A stretch of DNA of 64,000 nucleotides from Burkholderiales bacterium RIFCSPHIGHO2_12_FULL_69_20. Its GTDB lineage: Bacteria; Pseudomonadota; Gammaproteobacteria; Burkholderiales; Burkholderiaceae_C. Positions 30,190-37,821 of this stretch are shown here, piece by piece. Each line of letters starts with the position of its first letter. Position 1 is the first letter of the stretch. Under the pieces are notes generated by a model. The model was not told where the DNA came from. It searched no databases and saw nothing but the letters and a program-made list of their open reading frames with translations. Location: contig MESD01000043.1 in the NCBI GenBank assembly GCA_001770815.1, positions 91,086 through 155,085 of the forward strand. Reading direction: 5' to 3'. Made by a program: the position numbers and the translations under genes.

Positions 30190-30292
30190 GCGAGGGTTTG
30201 GTCGGGTACCCCCTAGGGTTTACACCAGAATGAGATCGGCATGACCACGGATAATATCGGTTTGTGCTTATATCAAGATAGTCGTACATACC
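30190..30292. promoter_or_regulatory. divergent control region of the TDT gene and the sox cluster
   Basis: This gap has an AT-rich island at 30250-30290 in otherwise GC-rich DNA. It includes TATC-AA-GATA (30271-30280), an imperfect dyad like those bound by ArsR-family repressors, immediately upstream of the soxR GTG at 30293. I could not place -35 and -10 boxes with confidence. Autoregulation by the ArsR protein and control of sox are inferred from position. Confidence 0.45.
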
Positions 30293-30610
30293 GTGAGCCT
30301 CGAAGGCCAGCCCCCAGACAGCGACCAGGTGTTCTCGACAGCGGCCGAATTGTTCGGCCTGCTCTCGGCGCCGGTGCGGCTGAAGATCGTCTGCGCCTTG
30401 TCCGAGGGAGAGAAGAACGTGACCCAACTGCTGGCCCGCGTGGACACCACCCAGCCCAACCTGTCGCAGCACCTGTCCACCCTGTACCGCTGCGGCGTGC
30501 TGGCCCGGCGCCGGGTGGGTGCGCAGGTGTACTACCGCGTGGCCAGCGAGCGCGTGGCGCTGCTGTGCCAGGCGGTGCGCGAAGAGCAGGCCAGACAGCA
30601 CATTGCCTAG
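30293..30610 (+). CDS. soxR: ArsR/SmtB-family repressor of the sox cluster (SoxR type, SqrR/BigR-like)
   Basis: 105 residues from a GTG at 30293, the only usable start in this frame near the family N-terminus. The winged helix-turn-helix includes RLKIVCALSEGEKNVTQLL and TTQPNLSQHLSTLYRCGVLARR. Cysteines are at 34, 67 and 92. Cys34 in the VCALSEGE stretch and Cys92 near the C-terminus fall where persulfide-sensing repressors of the SqrR/BigR/YgaV group carry their reactive pair, while metal-binding ArsR boxes are absent. The stop codon overlaps the Shine-Dalgarno of soxC, so the repressor heads the operon and likely responds to reactive sulfur. Confidence 0.88.
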   Translation: MSLEGQPPDSDQVFSTAAELFGLLSAPVRLKIVCALSEGEKNVTQLLARVDTTQPNLSQHLSTLYRCGVLARRRVGAQVYYRVASERVALLCQAVREEQARQHIA

Positions 30611-30618
30611 GAGACCCC

Positions 30619-32007
30619 GTGCAAGGACCTGATGCCCGTCCCGGACGCCTGATCAAGGCGCCGGAGAATTTCATCGACAGCAGCGGTGTGCGCACCGTGT
30701 TCCAGCAGGCCAAGGCCGGCCGGCGCGACTTCATGCGCCGCGCCTTCGCCACGGCCACCGCCGGTGCGGCTGCGGTGGCCGCCGCGCCGCTGGCGCAGGC
30801 GCAGTCCAACCCGGTGCCCACCGAGGGCGGCGACCCGAACATCCTGAACCTGCCGGCCCACACCACCGGCCTGGGCCAGCCGGTGGCCACCGACGGCTAC
30901 GGCAAGCCCTCGCAGTACGAGGCCAACGTGCAGCGCCGGCCCAGCCCGGGGCTGACGCAGACGGCGCAGTCGTCGGTCTCGTTCGCGCCGCTGCAGTCGC
31001 TGTTCGGCATCGTCACGCCCAGCGGCCTGCACTTCGAGCGCCACCACCAGGGCTGGTGGGATGTCGACCCGAGCAAGCACCGGCTGATGCTCAACGCCAG
31101 CGATGCCTCGCTGATGAAGACGCCCAAGGTCTTCACGATGGACGAGATCATGCGTTTGCCCTGCGTGTCGCGCTTCCACTTCATCGAGTGCGGCGCCAAC
31201 ACCGGCATGGAATGGGGCAACGTGGCCGTGCCCACGGTGCAGTACAGCCACGGCATGCTCAGCTGCAGCGAGTTCACCGGCGTGCCGCTGAAGCTGCTGC
31301 TCGACCAGTGCGGCGTCGACTACAAGCGCGCCCGCTTCGTGCTGGGCGAGGGCGCCGACGGTTCGTCGATGACCCGCACCATCCCGATGGAGCTGGTCGA
31401 GAGCGGCGAGGTGCTGGTGGCCTATGGCCAGAACGGCGAGATGCTGCGGCCCGAGAACGGCTACCCGCTGCGGCTGGTGGTGCCGGGTGTGCAGGGCGTG
31501 AGCTGGGTCAAGTACCTGCGCCGCATCGAGGTGGGCGACCAGCCCTGGGCGGCCAAGGACGAGGCGGTGCACTACATCGACCTGATGCCCGACGGCACGC
31601 ACCGCCAGTACAGCAGCACGCAGGAATGCAAGAGCGTGGTCACCACGCCCTCGGGCGGCCAGGTGCTGCTCGACAAGGGCTTCTACAACATCAGCGGCCT
31701 GGCCTGGAGCGGCCGCGGCAAGGTGAGCAAGGTCGACGTGTCGGTCGACGGCGGGCGCAACTGGCGGCCCGCGCGGCTGCAGGGCCCGGTGATGAGCAAG
31801 AGCCTGACGCGCTTCTACCTCGACTGGGTGTGGGACGGCAAACCGGCCATCGTGCAGAGCCGCGCCACCGACGAGACCGGCTACGTGCAGCCCAGCTATC
31901 GCCAGCTGCGCGCGGCGCGCGGCACACGCTCGATCTATCACAACAACGCGATCCAGTCGTGGCTGGTGCAGGAAACCGGCGAGGTGACGAATGTCCAGCT
32001 GTCGTAA
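30619..32007 (+). CDS. soxC: SoxC, molybdenum subunit of sulfane dehydrogenase
   Basis: 462 residues from a GTG at 30619 with AGGAG 6 bases upstream. A Tat signal is present after a 35-residue lead (GRRDFMRRAF then an Ala-rich core to AQAQ). The body is a sulfite-oxidase-type molybdopterin fold: the molybdenum-coordinating cysteine is Cys191 in FIECGANTGMEW, and a dimerisation (Mo-co_dimer) domain follows, with KGFYNISGLAWSGRG and VDVSVDGGRNW. With SoxD it removes six electrons from the SoxY-bound sulfane sulfur in the periplasm. Its presence predicts full oxidation of thiosulfate to sulfate without sulfur globules. It overlaps soxD by 17 bases. Confidence 0.95.
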   Translation: MQGPDARPGRLIKAPENFIDSSGVRTVFQQAKAGRRDFMRRAFATATAGAAAVAAAPLAQAQSNPVPTEGGDPNILNLPAHTTGLGQPVATDGYGKPSQYEANVQRRPSPGLTQTAQSSVSFAPLQSLFGIVTPSGLHFERHHQGWWDVDPSKHRLMLNASDASLMKTPKVFTMDEIMRLPCVSRFHFIECGANTGMEWGNVAVPTVQYSHGMLSCSEFTGVPLKLLLDQCGVDYKRARFVLGEGADGSSMTRTIPMELVESGEVLVAYGQNGEMLRPENGYPLRLVVPGVQGVSWVKYLRRIEVGDQPWAAKDEAVHYIDLMPDGTHRQYSSTQECKSVVTTPSGGQVLLDKGFYNISGLAWSGRGKVSKVDVSVDGGRNWRPARLQGPVMSKSLTRFYLDWVWDGKPAIVQSRATDETGYVQPSYRQLRAARGTRSIYHNNAIQSWLVQETGEVTNVQLS

Positions 32008-33088
32008 ATCAGGGTGGGTGGCGGCAGCGCTGTGGCTGGCCGCAGGCGCGGCGTCGGCGCAGGCAACGCAAGCGGCATTGACGGGCCTGGGCCGCGTGGC
32101 CACGCCCAAGGAGATCGCCGCCTGGGACATCGACGTGCGGCCCGACTTCAAGGGCCTGCCCAAGGGCTCGGGCACGGTGGCGCAGGGCCAGGACATCTGG
32201 GAGACCCAATGCGCCTCCTGCCACGGCATCTTCGGCGAATCGAACGAGGTGTTCACCCCGCTGGTGGGCGGCACCACGGCCGACGACGTGAAGACCGGCC
32301 GCGTGGCACGCTTGCTCGACCCCACCTTTCCCGGCCGCACCACGATGATGAAGGTGGCCACGGTGTCCACGCTGTGGGACTACATCCACCGTGCGATGCC
32401 CTGGAACCAGCCCAAGTCGCTCAAGCCCGACGAGGTGTATGCGGTCACCGCCTACCTGCTGAACATGGCCGACGTGCTGCCCGAGAGCTTCGTGCTGTCG
32501 GACCAGACCATGGCCCAGGCGCAGGCCCGCATGCCCAACCGCAACGGCATGAACACGGCCCATGCGTTGTGGCCCGGCAAGGGCCTGACCAGTGCCAAGG
32601 CGCCCGATGTCAAGGCCGTGGCCTGCATGAGCAACTGTGCGGTCGAGCCCAGGGTGGCCTCGCTGCTGCCCGACTTTGCCCGCAACAACCACGGCAACCT
32701 GGCCGAGCAGAACCGCATGGTCGGTGCCCAGCATGGCGTGGACACCACCCGCGCGCCGGGTGCCGCACCGGCCAAGGCCGCGCCGGCCACCACGCCCACC
32801 GCGTCGGCCAAGCCCGCCGCCGGCGGCACGCAGGCGGGGGCACTGGCGCTGTTGAGCAAGCACAGCTGCGTGGCCTGCCACGCGATGGACAGCAAGCTGG
32901 TGGGCCCCAGCTTCAAGGACGTTGCGGCCAAACATGGCACCCGTGCCGATGCATTGGCTTACCTGGCCGGCAAGATCAAGTCCGGCGGCAGCGGCGTGTG
33001 GGGGCAAGTGCCTATGCCCGCGCAGGCCCTGGGCGACGAAGATGCCGGCCTGATCGCCCGATGGCTGGCCGATGGCGCACGCAGGTGA
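31991..33088 (+). CDS. soxD: SoxD, dihaem cytochrome subunit of sulfane dehydrogenase
   Basis: 365 residues. The signal peptide spans about residues 1-24 (GAASAQA). Two haem c sites are present: CASCH at 74-78 in the first cytochrome domain and CVACH at 293-297 in a C-terminal domain that resembles small class I cytochrome c (GPSFKDVAAKHG and a Met-ligand region GQVPMPAQ). A Pro/Ala/Thr linker of about 40 residues joins the domains. SoxD accepts electrons from the SoxC molybdenum centre and passes them to the respiratory chain. Its start lies inside soxC, so translation is coupled. Length and domain order match known SoxD proteins. Confidence 0.95.
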   Translation: MSSCRKSGWVAAALWLAAGAASAQATQAALTGLGRVATPKEIAAWDIDVRPDFKGLPKGSGTVAQGQDIWETQCASCHGIFGESNEVFTPLVGGTTADDVKTGRVARLLDPTFPGRTTMMKVATVSTLWDYIHRAMPWNQPKSLKPDEVYAVTAYLLNMADVLPESFVLSDQTMAQAQARMPNRNGMNTAHALWPGKGLTSAKAPDVKAVACMSNCAVEPRVASLLPDFARNNHGNLAEQNRMVGAQHGVDTTRAPGAAPAKAAPATTPTASAKPAAGGTQAGALALLSKHSCVACHAMDSKLVGPSFKDVAAKHGTRADALAYLAGKIKSGGSGVWGQVPMPAQALGDEDAGLIARWLADGARR

Positions 33089-33179
33089 CGCCCCACGCAA
33101 GCGCAAGTCCACCAAGTCCCCCGAGTCCCTGTTACGCAAGAATCCCAACCGGTCGTTCGTTCTGAAGGAGATCCCCACC

Positions 33180-33638
33180 ATGCAATCCCGTCGTGAGATG
33201 CTCAAGCGCAGTGCCGGCGTCGCCAGCCTGCTGGCAGGCCTGGGCCTGCTGCCCCAGGCTGCGCAAGCGGCCTTCAATACCGCCGCCTTCGAGGCCAAGA
33301 CCATGGTCGATCTGGTCAAGGCGCTGGGCGTGTCGGCCCCCGTCCTCAGCAAGGACGTGACGCTGCAAGGCCCCGACATTGCCGAAAACGGCGCCGTGGT
33401 GCCGGTGAGCTGCGCCACCACGCTGCCGGGCGTCAAGCAGTTGTTGATCCTGGTCGAGAAGAACCCCAGCCTGATGTGCGCCATGTTCGACGTGACCGAC
33501 GCGGTCGAGCCCGCGTTCGCCACCCGCGTGAAGATGGGCCAGTCGTCCAACGTGATGGCCGTGGCCGTGATGAGCGACGGCAAGGTGCTGTACGCGATGA
33601 AAGAAATCAAGGTCACCTTGGGCGGTTGCGGCGGCTGA
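33180..33638 (+). CDS. soxY: SoxY, sulfur-carrier subunit
   Basis: 152 residues from an ATG at 33180 with GAAGGAG upstream. Starting further upstream would add an unrelated basic tail. The N-terminus is a Tat signal (SRREMLKRSAG, Ala-rich core to QAAQA). The C-terminus ends in GGCGG, whose cysteine carries the sulfur substrate as a persulfide or thiosulfonate on the swinging arm. This is diagnostic of SoxY. An Ig-like carrier domain lies between. It forms the SoxYZ heterodimer with the product of the next gene in the periplasm. The signal is carried by SoxY only. SoxZ has none and is expected to be co-exported. Confidence 0.96.
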   Translation: MQSRREMLKRSAGVASLLAGLGLLPQAAQAAFNTAAFEAKTMVDLVKALGVSAPVLSKDVTLQGPDIAENGAVVPVSCATTLPGVKQLLILVEKNPSLMCAMFDVTDAVEPAFATRVKMGQSSNVMAVAVMSDGKVLYAMKEIKVTLGGCGG

Positions 33639-33687
33639 AGCCCCGCCAACGTCCAACGTCATCCCACCCATTTGAAGGAGCAAGACC

Positions 33688-33999
33688 ATGGCAGACCCGA
33701 TGCGCATTCGCGCCCAGGCCGCAGGCGACAAGACCACCGTTCGCGTGCTGATGAGCCACGAGATGGAAACCGGACAGCGCAAGGATTCATCCGGCAAGGT
33801 GATCCCGGCCTGGTTCATCCAGGAGGTGAGCGCCACCCTCAACGGCAAGCCCGTGATGAGCGGCCAGTGGGGCCCGGCAGTCTCGAAGAACCCGTTCCTG
33901 CAGTTCACCGTCAAGGGGGCCAAGGCGGGCGACAAGATCGCCATCACCTGGATCGACAACCGGGGCGACAAGCGCACCGACGAAGCCACGGTCTCTTGA
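33688..33999 (+). CDS. soxZ: SoxZ, partner of the sulfur carrier
   Basis: 103 residues, the usual SoxZ size, from an ATG at 33688 with GAAGGAG upstream. Family features are MRIRAQAAGDKTTVRVLMSH, then METGQRKDSSGKVIPAWFIQE, and the C-terminal ITWIDNRGDKRTDEA. The fold is Ig-like. It has no signal peptide and no cysteine, as expected: it pairs with SoxY and rides on its Tat signal to the periplasm. It lies 49 bases after soxY and 78 bases before soxA in the same direction. Confidence 0.97.
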   Translation: MADPMRIRAQAAGDKTTVRVLMSHEMETGQRKDSSGKVIPAWFIQEVSATLNGKPVMSGQWGPAVSKNPFLQFTVKGAKAGDKIAITWIDNRGDKRTDEATVS

Positions 34000-34077
34000 C
34001 CGTCGGCTGACCCGCGGGGCGTGTAGGACGCCCTGCTTTCTGCCCGCACCGCCGGGCCACTCGGAGAAGGTGGAGAC

Positions 34078-34881
34078 ATGAAGTCAATCAGCATGATCGC
34101 AGTGGCACTGGCGCTGGCGGCGTCGATGGGCGCGCAGGCTCAGAAGTCGTCGTCCGACAGCATCGCCGAGTACCGCAAGATGCTCGAGGACGGCAACCCG
34201 TCCGAACTCTTCGAGGTCAAAGGCGAGGAACTTTGGAAGAAGGCACGCGGGCCGAAGAATGCGTCGCTGGAGCGTTGTGATCTGGGCAAAGGTCCGGGTG
34301 TGGTCAAGGGCGCCTGGGCGGAACTGCCCCGCTACTTCGCCGACACCGGCCGGGTGCAGGACGCCGAATCGCGGTTGCTGACCTGCATGGAGACCCTGCA
34401 GGGGTTCAATGCCGCGGCCATCGCCAAGGAGCAGAACTTCGCCAAGGGCGAGATGCCCAACCTCACGGCACTGGCGACCTGGATCTCCGGTCAGTCCAAG
34501 GGGCTGGGCTTCAATCTGCCGCAGAACCATCCCCAGGAACGCAAGATGTACGCGCTCGGGCAGAAGGCCTTCTTTTTCCGCGGCGGGCCGATGGACTTTT
34601 CTTGCGCATCCTGCCACGGCGAAGAGGGCAAGCGCATCCGCCTGCAAGACCTGCCGGTGCTGTACAAGAACCCGGGTGACGGCCTGGGCATGGCGGCATG
34701 GCCGGCCTACCGCGTGTCGAATGGCCAGATGTGGGGCATGCAGCAACGCCTGTCCGACTGCTATCGCCTGCAGCGTTTTCCGAACCCCGGTTACGCCTCG
34801 GACGTGACCATCGCCTTGCAGTCCTACATGGGCGTGAACTCGAAGGGCGCAAAGATCATCACCCCCGCACTGAAGCGCTGA
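34078..34881 (+). CDS. soxA: SoxA, monohaem-type cytochrome subunit of the L-cysteine S-thiosulfotransferase SoxAX
   Basis: 267 residues, Sec signal peptide 1-21 (GAQAQ). One haem site is seen, CASCH at 176-180. The N-terminal cytochrome domain has no CxxCH. It retains two lone cysteines (67 and 103), as in monohaem SoxA, where they form a disulfide in place of the lost haem. The active-site haem ligand is Cys228 in LSDCYRLQRFP, normally modified to a persulfide. With SoxX the protein joins thiosulfate to the SoxY cysteine and draws off two electrons. The start has GGAGAAGG close upstream. soxX follows 13 bases later. Confidence 0.95.
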   Translation: MKSISMIAVALALAASMGAQAQKSSSDSIAEYRKMLEDGNPSELFEVKGEELWKKARGPKNASLERCDLGKGPGVVKGAWAELPRYFADTGRVQDAESRLLTCMETLQGFNAAAIAKEQNFAKGEMPNLTALATWISGQSKGLGFNLPQNHPQERKMYALGQKAFFFRGGPMDFSCASCHGEEGKRIRLQDLPVLYKNPGDGLGMAAWPAYRVSNGQMWGMQQRLSDCYRLQRFPNPGYASDVTIALQSYMGVNSKGAKIITPALKR

Positions 34882-34894
34882 AGGAGACCAGGAC

Positions 34895-35548
34895 ATGAAG
34901 AAGCACACCAAACTCGCGATCTCTGCTTCGTTGGCCATCGGTGCCGCCGTGCTGGCCGGTTGTGCCGCCACCTCGCCCAAGCAGGACCTCGATGCGGAGT
35001 TCAAGGCGATGCTGCAAAGCTCGTTCAGCGCACGCGGCATTGCCAAGATGGATCGGCTCGACCAAGACCTCGGGCAGTCTGCGTGCTCGTCGGCAAAACA
35101 GCCGCCGGAGGCCGTGCTCAAGCAGATCGAGGCCGAGGCCCTTGCGACGCTGAAATGGCCCGACGGTGGCCAGTACTTCGGTGACTGGAAGCGCGCCGAA
35201 AAACTGGCCCAGAGCGGTGTCGGCATGGCGTGGAACAACAAGTCCGTCGACCCCAAGACCAACGGCGGCCAGTGCTACAACTGCCACCAGATCGACAAGA
35301 AGGAAATCTCCTTCGGCACCATCGGTCCCAGCCTCTGGAACTACGGCAAGGTTCGCGGCGTCAAGGATGTCACCGACCCCGCAGCGGCCCCGATCATCCA
35401 GTACACCTGGGGCAAGCTGTGGAACAGCAAGGCCTACTCGGGCTGTTCGAACATGCCCCGCTTCGGCCACATGAACATGCTTGACCAGGGGCAGTTGCGG
35501 GACCTGATGTCGCTGCTGCTCGACCCGAGGTCGCCGGTCAACCAGTGA
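34895..35548 (+). CDS. soxX: SoxX, monohaem cytochrome subunit of SoxAX, with lipoprotein signal
   Basis: 217 residues. The signal peptide ends in a lipobox, VLAGC (Cys near residue 25), so the mature protein should be lipid-anchored, which differs from the soluble SoxX of model organisms. One haem site, CYNCH, is followed by IGPSLWNYGKVRG. The likely axial methionine is in CSNMPRFGHMN near residue 190. The stretch of about 90 residues before the haem site is longer than in short SoxX forms. It works with SoxA to load thiosulfate onto SoxYZ. A strong terminator follows its stop codon and separates it from soxB. Confidence 0.94.
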   Translation: MKKHTKLAISASLAIGAAVLAGCAATSPKQDLDAEFKAMLQSSFSARGIAKMDRLDQDLGQSACSSAKQPPEAVLKQIEAEALATLKWPDGGQYFGDWKRAEKLAQSGVGMAWNNKSVDPKTNGGQCYNCHQIDKKEISFGTIGPSLWNYGKVRGVKDVTDPAAAPIIQYTWGKLWNSKAYSGCSNMPRFGHMNMLDQGQLRDLMSLLLDPRSPVNQ

Positions 35549-35557
35549 CCGCGGCTC

Positions 35558-35579
35558 GGCCCGCTTCGGCGGGCCTTTT
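35558..35579 (+). terminator. intrinsic terminator between soxX and soxB
   Basis: GGCCCGC, TTCG tetraloop, GCGGGCC, then TTTT: a perfect 7-pair stem capped by the very stable UUCG loop. It begins 10 bases after the soxX stop and lies about 30 bases before the soxB start, so soxB needs read-through or its own promoter in that short gap. Confidence 0.85.
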
Positions 35580-35609
35580 CACCCTCCAAATATCAGCAAA
35601 GACTTAATC

Positions 35610-37346
35610 ATGAGCTTGAGCAAGCGCGACTTCCTGCAGGTGCTGGGTGCCGCCTCGGTGGCCGGCATGGGCCTGGGCCGCTATGCCCACGCCGACGCGG
35701 CCACGGCGCAGGCGGGGCTCTACGACATCCCGCCCTTCGGCAATGTCTCGCTGCTGCACATGACCGACTGCCACGCGCAGTTGAAGCCCATCCACTTCCG
35801 CGAGCCCAGCGTCAACCTGGGGCTGGCCGGCATGCAGGGCCAGTTGCCGCACCTGGTGGGCGAGCACCTGCTGAAGAAGGCGGGGGTGCGGCCCGGCACG
35901 GCGCAGGCGCATGCCTTCACCTACCTCGACTTCGAGTTGGCCGCGCGCCGCTACGGCAAGGTGGGCGGTTTTGCGCACCTGGCCACGCTGGTCAAGCAGT
36001 TGAAGGCCAGCCGGCCCGGCGCGCTGCTGCTCGACGGCGGCGACACCTGGCAGGGCAGCGCCACCGCGCTGTGGACCAACGCGCAGGACATGGTCGACGC
36101 CTGCAAGCTGCTGGGTGTGGACGTGATGACCGGCCACTGGGAGTTCACCTACGGCATGGAGCGCGTCAAGGAGATCGTCGAGAAGGACTTCAAGGGCCAG
36201 GTCGACTTCGTCGCGCAGAACGTCAAGACCGCCGACTTCGGCGATCCGGTGTTTGCGCCCTACGTGATCCGCACCATCAACGGCGTGCAGGTGGCGATCA
36301 TCGGCCAAGCCTTCCCCTACACCCCCATCGCCAACCCGCGCTACATGGTGGCCGACTGGAGCTTCGGCATCCAGGACGAGAACCTGCAGAAGATGGTCGA
36401 CGAGGCGCGTGGCAAGGGCGCGCAGGTGGTGGTGGTGCTGAGCCACAACGGCATGGACGTGGACCTGAAGATGGCCAGCCGGGTGCGTGGCATCGACGCG
36501 ATCTTCGGCGGCCACACCCACGACGGCGTGCCGGTGGCGATCCCCGTGACGAATGCGGGTGGTAAGACGCTGGTGACGAATGCCGGCAGCAACAGCAAGT
36601 TCCTGGGCCTGATGGACTTCGAGGTCAAGGGCGGCAAGGTCACCGACTTCCGCTACCGGCTGCTGCCGATCTTTGCCAACCAGCTGAAGGCCGATCCGGC
36701 GATGGACGCGCTGATCACCAAGGTGCGCGCGCCTTACGAAGCCAAGCTGGCCGAGAAGCTGGCCGTCACCGATGGCCTGCTGTACCGACGCGGCAACTTC
36801 AACGGCAGCTGGGACCAGCTGCTGTGCGACGCGCTGATCGACGTGCAGGGCGCCGACCTGGCGTTTTCGCCCGGCTTCCGCTGGGGCACCACGCTGCTGC
36901 CGGGCGACGTGATCACGCGCGAGCTGATGATGGACCAGGTGGCGATCACCTATCCCTATGCCACGCTCAGCAACATGAGCGGCGAGACCATCAAGACCGT
37001 GCTCGAGGATGTGGCCGACAACCTGTTCAACCCCGACCCGTACTACCAGCAGGGCGGCGACATGGTGCGCGTGGGCGGCCTGACCTACACCTGCACGCCG
37101 GGCGAGAAGATGGGCGCGCGCATCAGCGACCTGCGGCTCAAGGGCCAGCTGATCGAACCGGGCAAGACCTACAAGGTGGCCGGCTGGGCGCCGGTGGCCG
37201 AGGAGGCCAAGTCGCAGCCCGGCGTCAAGCCGGTATGGGACGTGGTGGAGACCTGGCTCAAGGCCCAGGGCGGCCGCGTCAAGCCGCGCCAGATCAACAC
37301 GCCCAAGCTGGTGGGCGTGGCGGGCAACCCGGGTATCGCCGGCTGA
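35610..37346 (+). CDS. soxB: SoxB, thiosulfohydrolase (S-sulfosulfanyl-L-cysteine sulfohydrolase)
   Basis: 578 residues, typical SoxB length. The Tat-like signal reads LSKRDFLQVLGAAS, with Lys-Arg in place of the usual twin arginine. The metallophosphatase-fold motifs of SoxB are in order: MTDCHAQLKP, LLDGGDTWQGS, GHWEFTYG (the SoxB form of GNHEFDYG), VVLSHNGMDVD and GGHTHDGVP, which bind two manganese ions. The C-terminal 5'-nucleotidase-like domain is complete. SoxB hydrolyses the terminal sulfone from SoxY-bound thiosulfate and releases sulfate in the periplasm. No good Shine-Dalgarno is visible in AAATATCAGCAAAGACTTAA just upstream. Confidence 0.96.
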   Translation: MSLSKRDFLQVLGAASVAGMGLGRYAHADAATAQAGLYDIPPFGNVSLLHMTDCHAQLKPIHFREPSVNLGLAGMQGQLPHLVGEHLLKKAGVRPGTAQAHAFTYLDFELAARRYGKVGGFAHLATLVKQLKASRPGALLLDGGDTWQGSATALWTNAQDMVDACKLLGVDVMTGHWEFTYGMERVKEIVEKDFKGQVDFVAQNVKTADFGDPVFAPYVIRTINGVQVAIIGQAFPYTPIANPRYMVADWSFGIQDENLQKMVDEARGKGAQVVVVLSHNGMDVDLKMASRVRGIDAIFGGHTHDGVPVAIPVTNAGGKTLVTNAGSNSKFLGLMDFEVKGGKVTDFRYRLLPIFANQLKADPAMDALITKVRAPYEAKLAEKLAVTDGLLYRRGNFNGSWDQLLCDALIDVQGADLAFSPGFRWGTTLLPGDVITRELMMDQVAITYPYATLSNMSGETIKTVLEDVADNLFNPDPYYQQGGDMVRVGGLTYTCTPGEKMGARISDLRLKGQLIEPGKTYKVAGWAPVAEEAKSQPGVKPVWDVVETWLKAQGGRVKPRQINTPKLVGVAGNPGIAG

Positions 37347-37406
37347 CCGTGCCCCGCCGCAAAGCGGCTTGAAACGCGGCGGCGTCGCCCGCCGCAGCGT
37401 GGGCGC

Positions 37407-37802
37407 CTACAGCGTGCCCTCGTCGTCGTGCGCCGCCAGCGTGCCCTGGTGGAACACCATCAACCAGCGGCCGTCCTGTTGTTGCCAGACGCTGCTGCGC
37501 AGGGTTTCGATGCCGTCGTCGCGCTTGACGCGCCAGGTGGTCAGTGCGGCGCCGGGCGCCAGCAGGCGCACCTTGAAGCCACGCGCCTGGCGTGCCTCGC
37601 GCGGGCCTTCGGCGGCCAGCACGGCCAGGATGCCGTCGCGGTCGAACACCCGGCCCGACGCGCCGAACTCGGTGAAGTCGGGCGCCAGCAGCGCGCGCAC
37701 CTGGGCTGGGTCGGCACGCACCGCCGGGTCGAGGATGCGTTCTTCGTAGCCGCGCAACTCGGCGGTCAGGGCAGTCAGTGCGGCGGGGTCTTGCGGGCTC
37801 AT
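37407..37802 (-). CDS. SnoaL/DUF4440-like NTF2-fold protein
   Basis: 131 residues from an ATG at 37802. The pattern of an N-terminal helix, ADPAQVRALLAPDFTEFGASG, and a C-terminal SSVWQQQDGRWLMVFHQGTLA is that of small cone-shaped NTF2-like (SnoaL/DUF4440) proteins. Some of these are isomerases or hydrolases and many have no known activity. There is no signal peptide, so it should be cytoplasmic. It is 19 bases downstream of the binding-protein gene on the same strand and is likely the last gene of that transcript. It is convergent with soxB. Its function is not indicated by the context. Confidence 0.78.
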   Translation of the reverse strand: MSPQDPAALTALTAELRGYEERILDPAVRADPAQVRALLAPDFTEFGASGRVFDRDGILAVLAAEGPREARQARGFKVRLLAPGAALTTWRVKRDDGIETLRSSVWQQQDGRWLMVFHQGTLAAHDDEGTL

Positions 37803-37821
37803 GCGGGGCTCCTGCGCGGCA

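Noticed and set aside
30241..30618. Upstream extension of SoxC from an ATG at 30241
   Set aside because: It would run through the ArsR gene in another frame. The GTG at 30619 has a proper Shine-Dalgarno and gives the expected N-terminus.
37347..37406. Terminator after soxB (CCGCCGC-AAA-GCGGC)
   Set aside because: The stem is short and has no T run. It may help end transcription, but the support is too weak for a feature.
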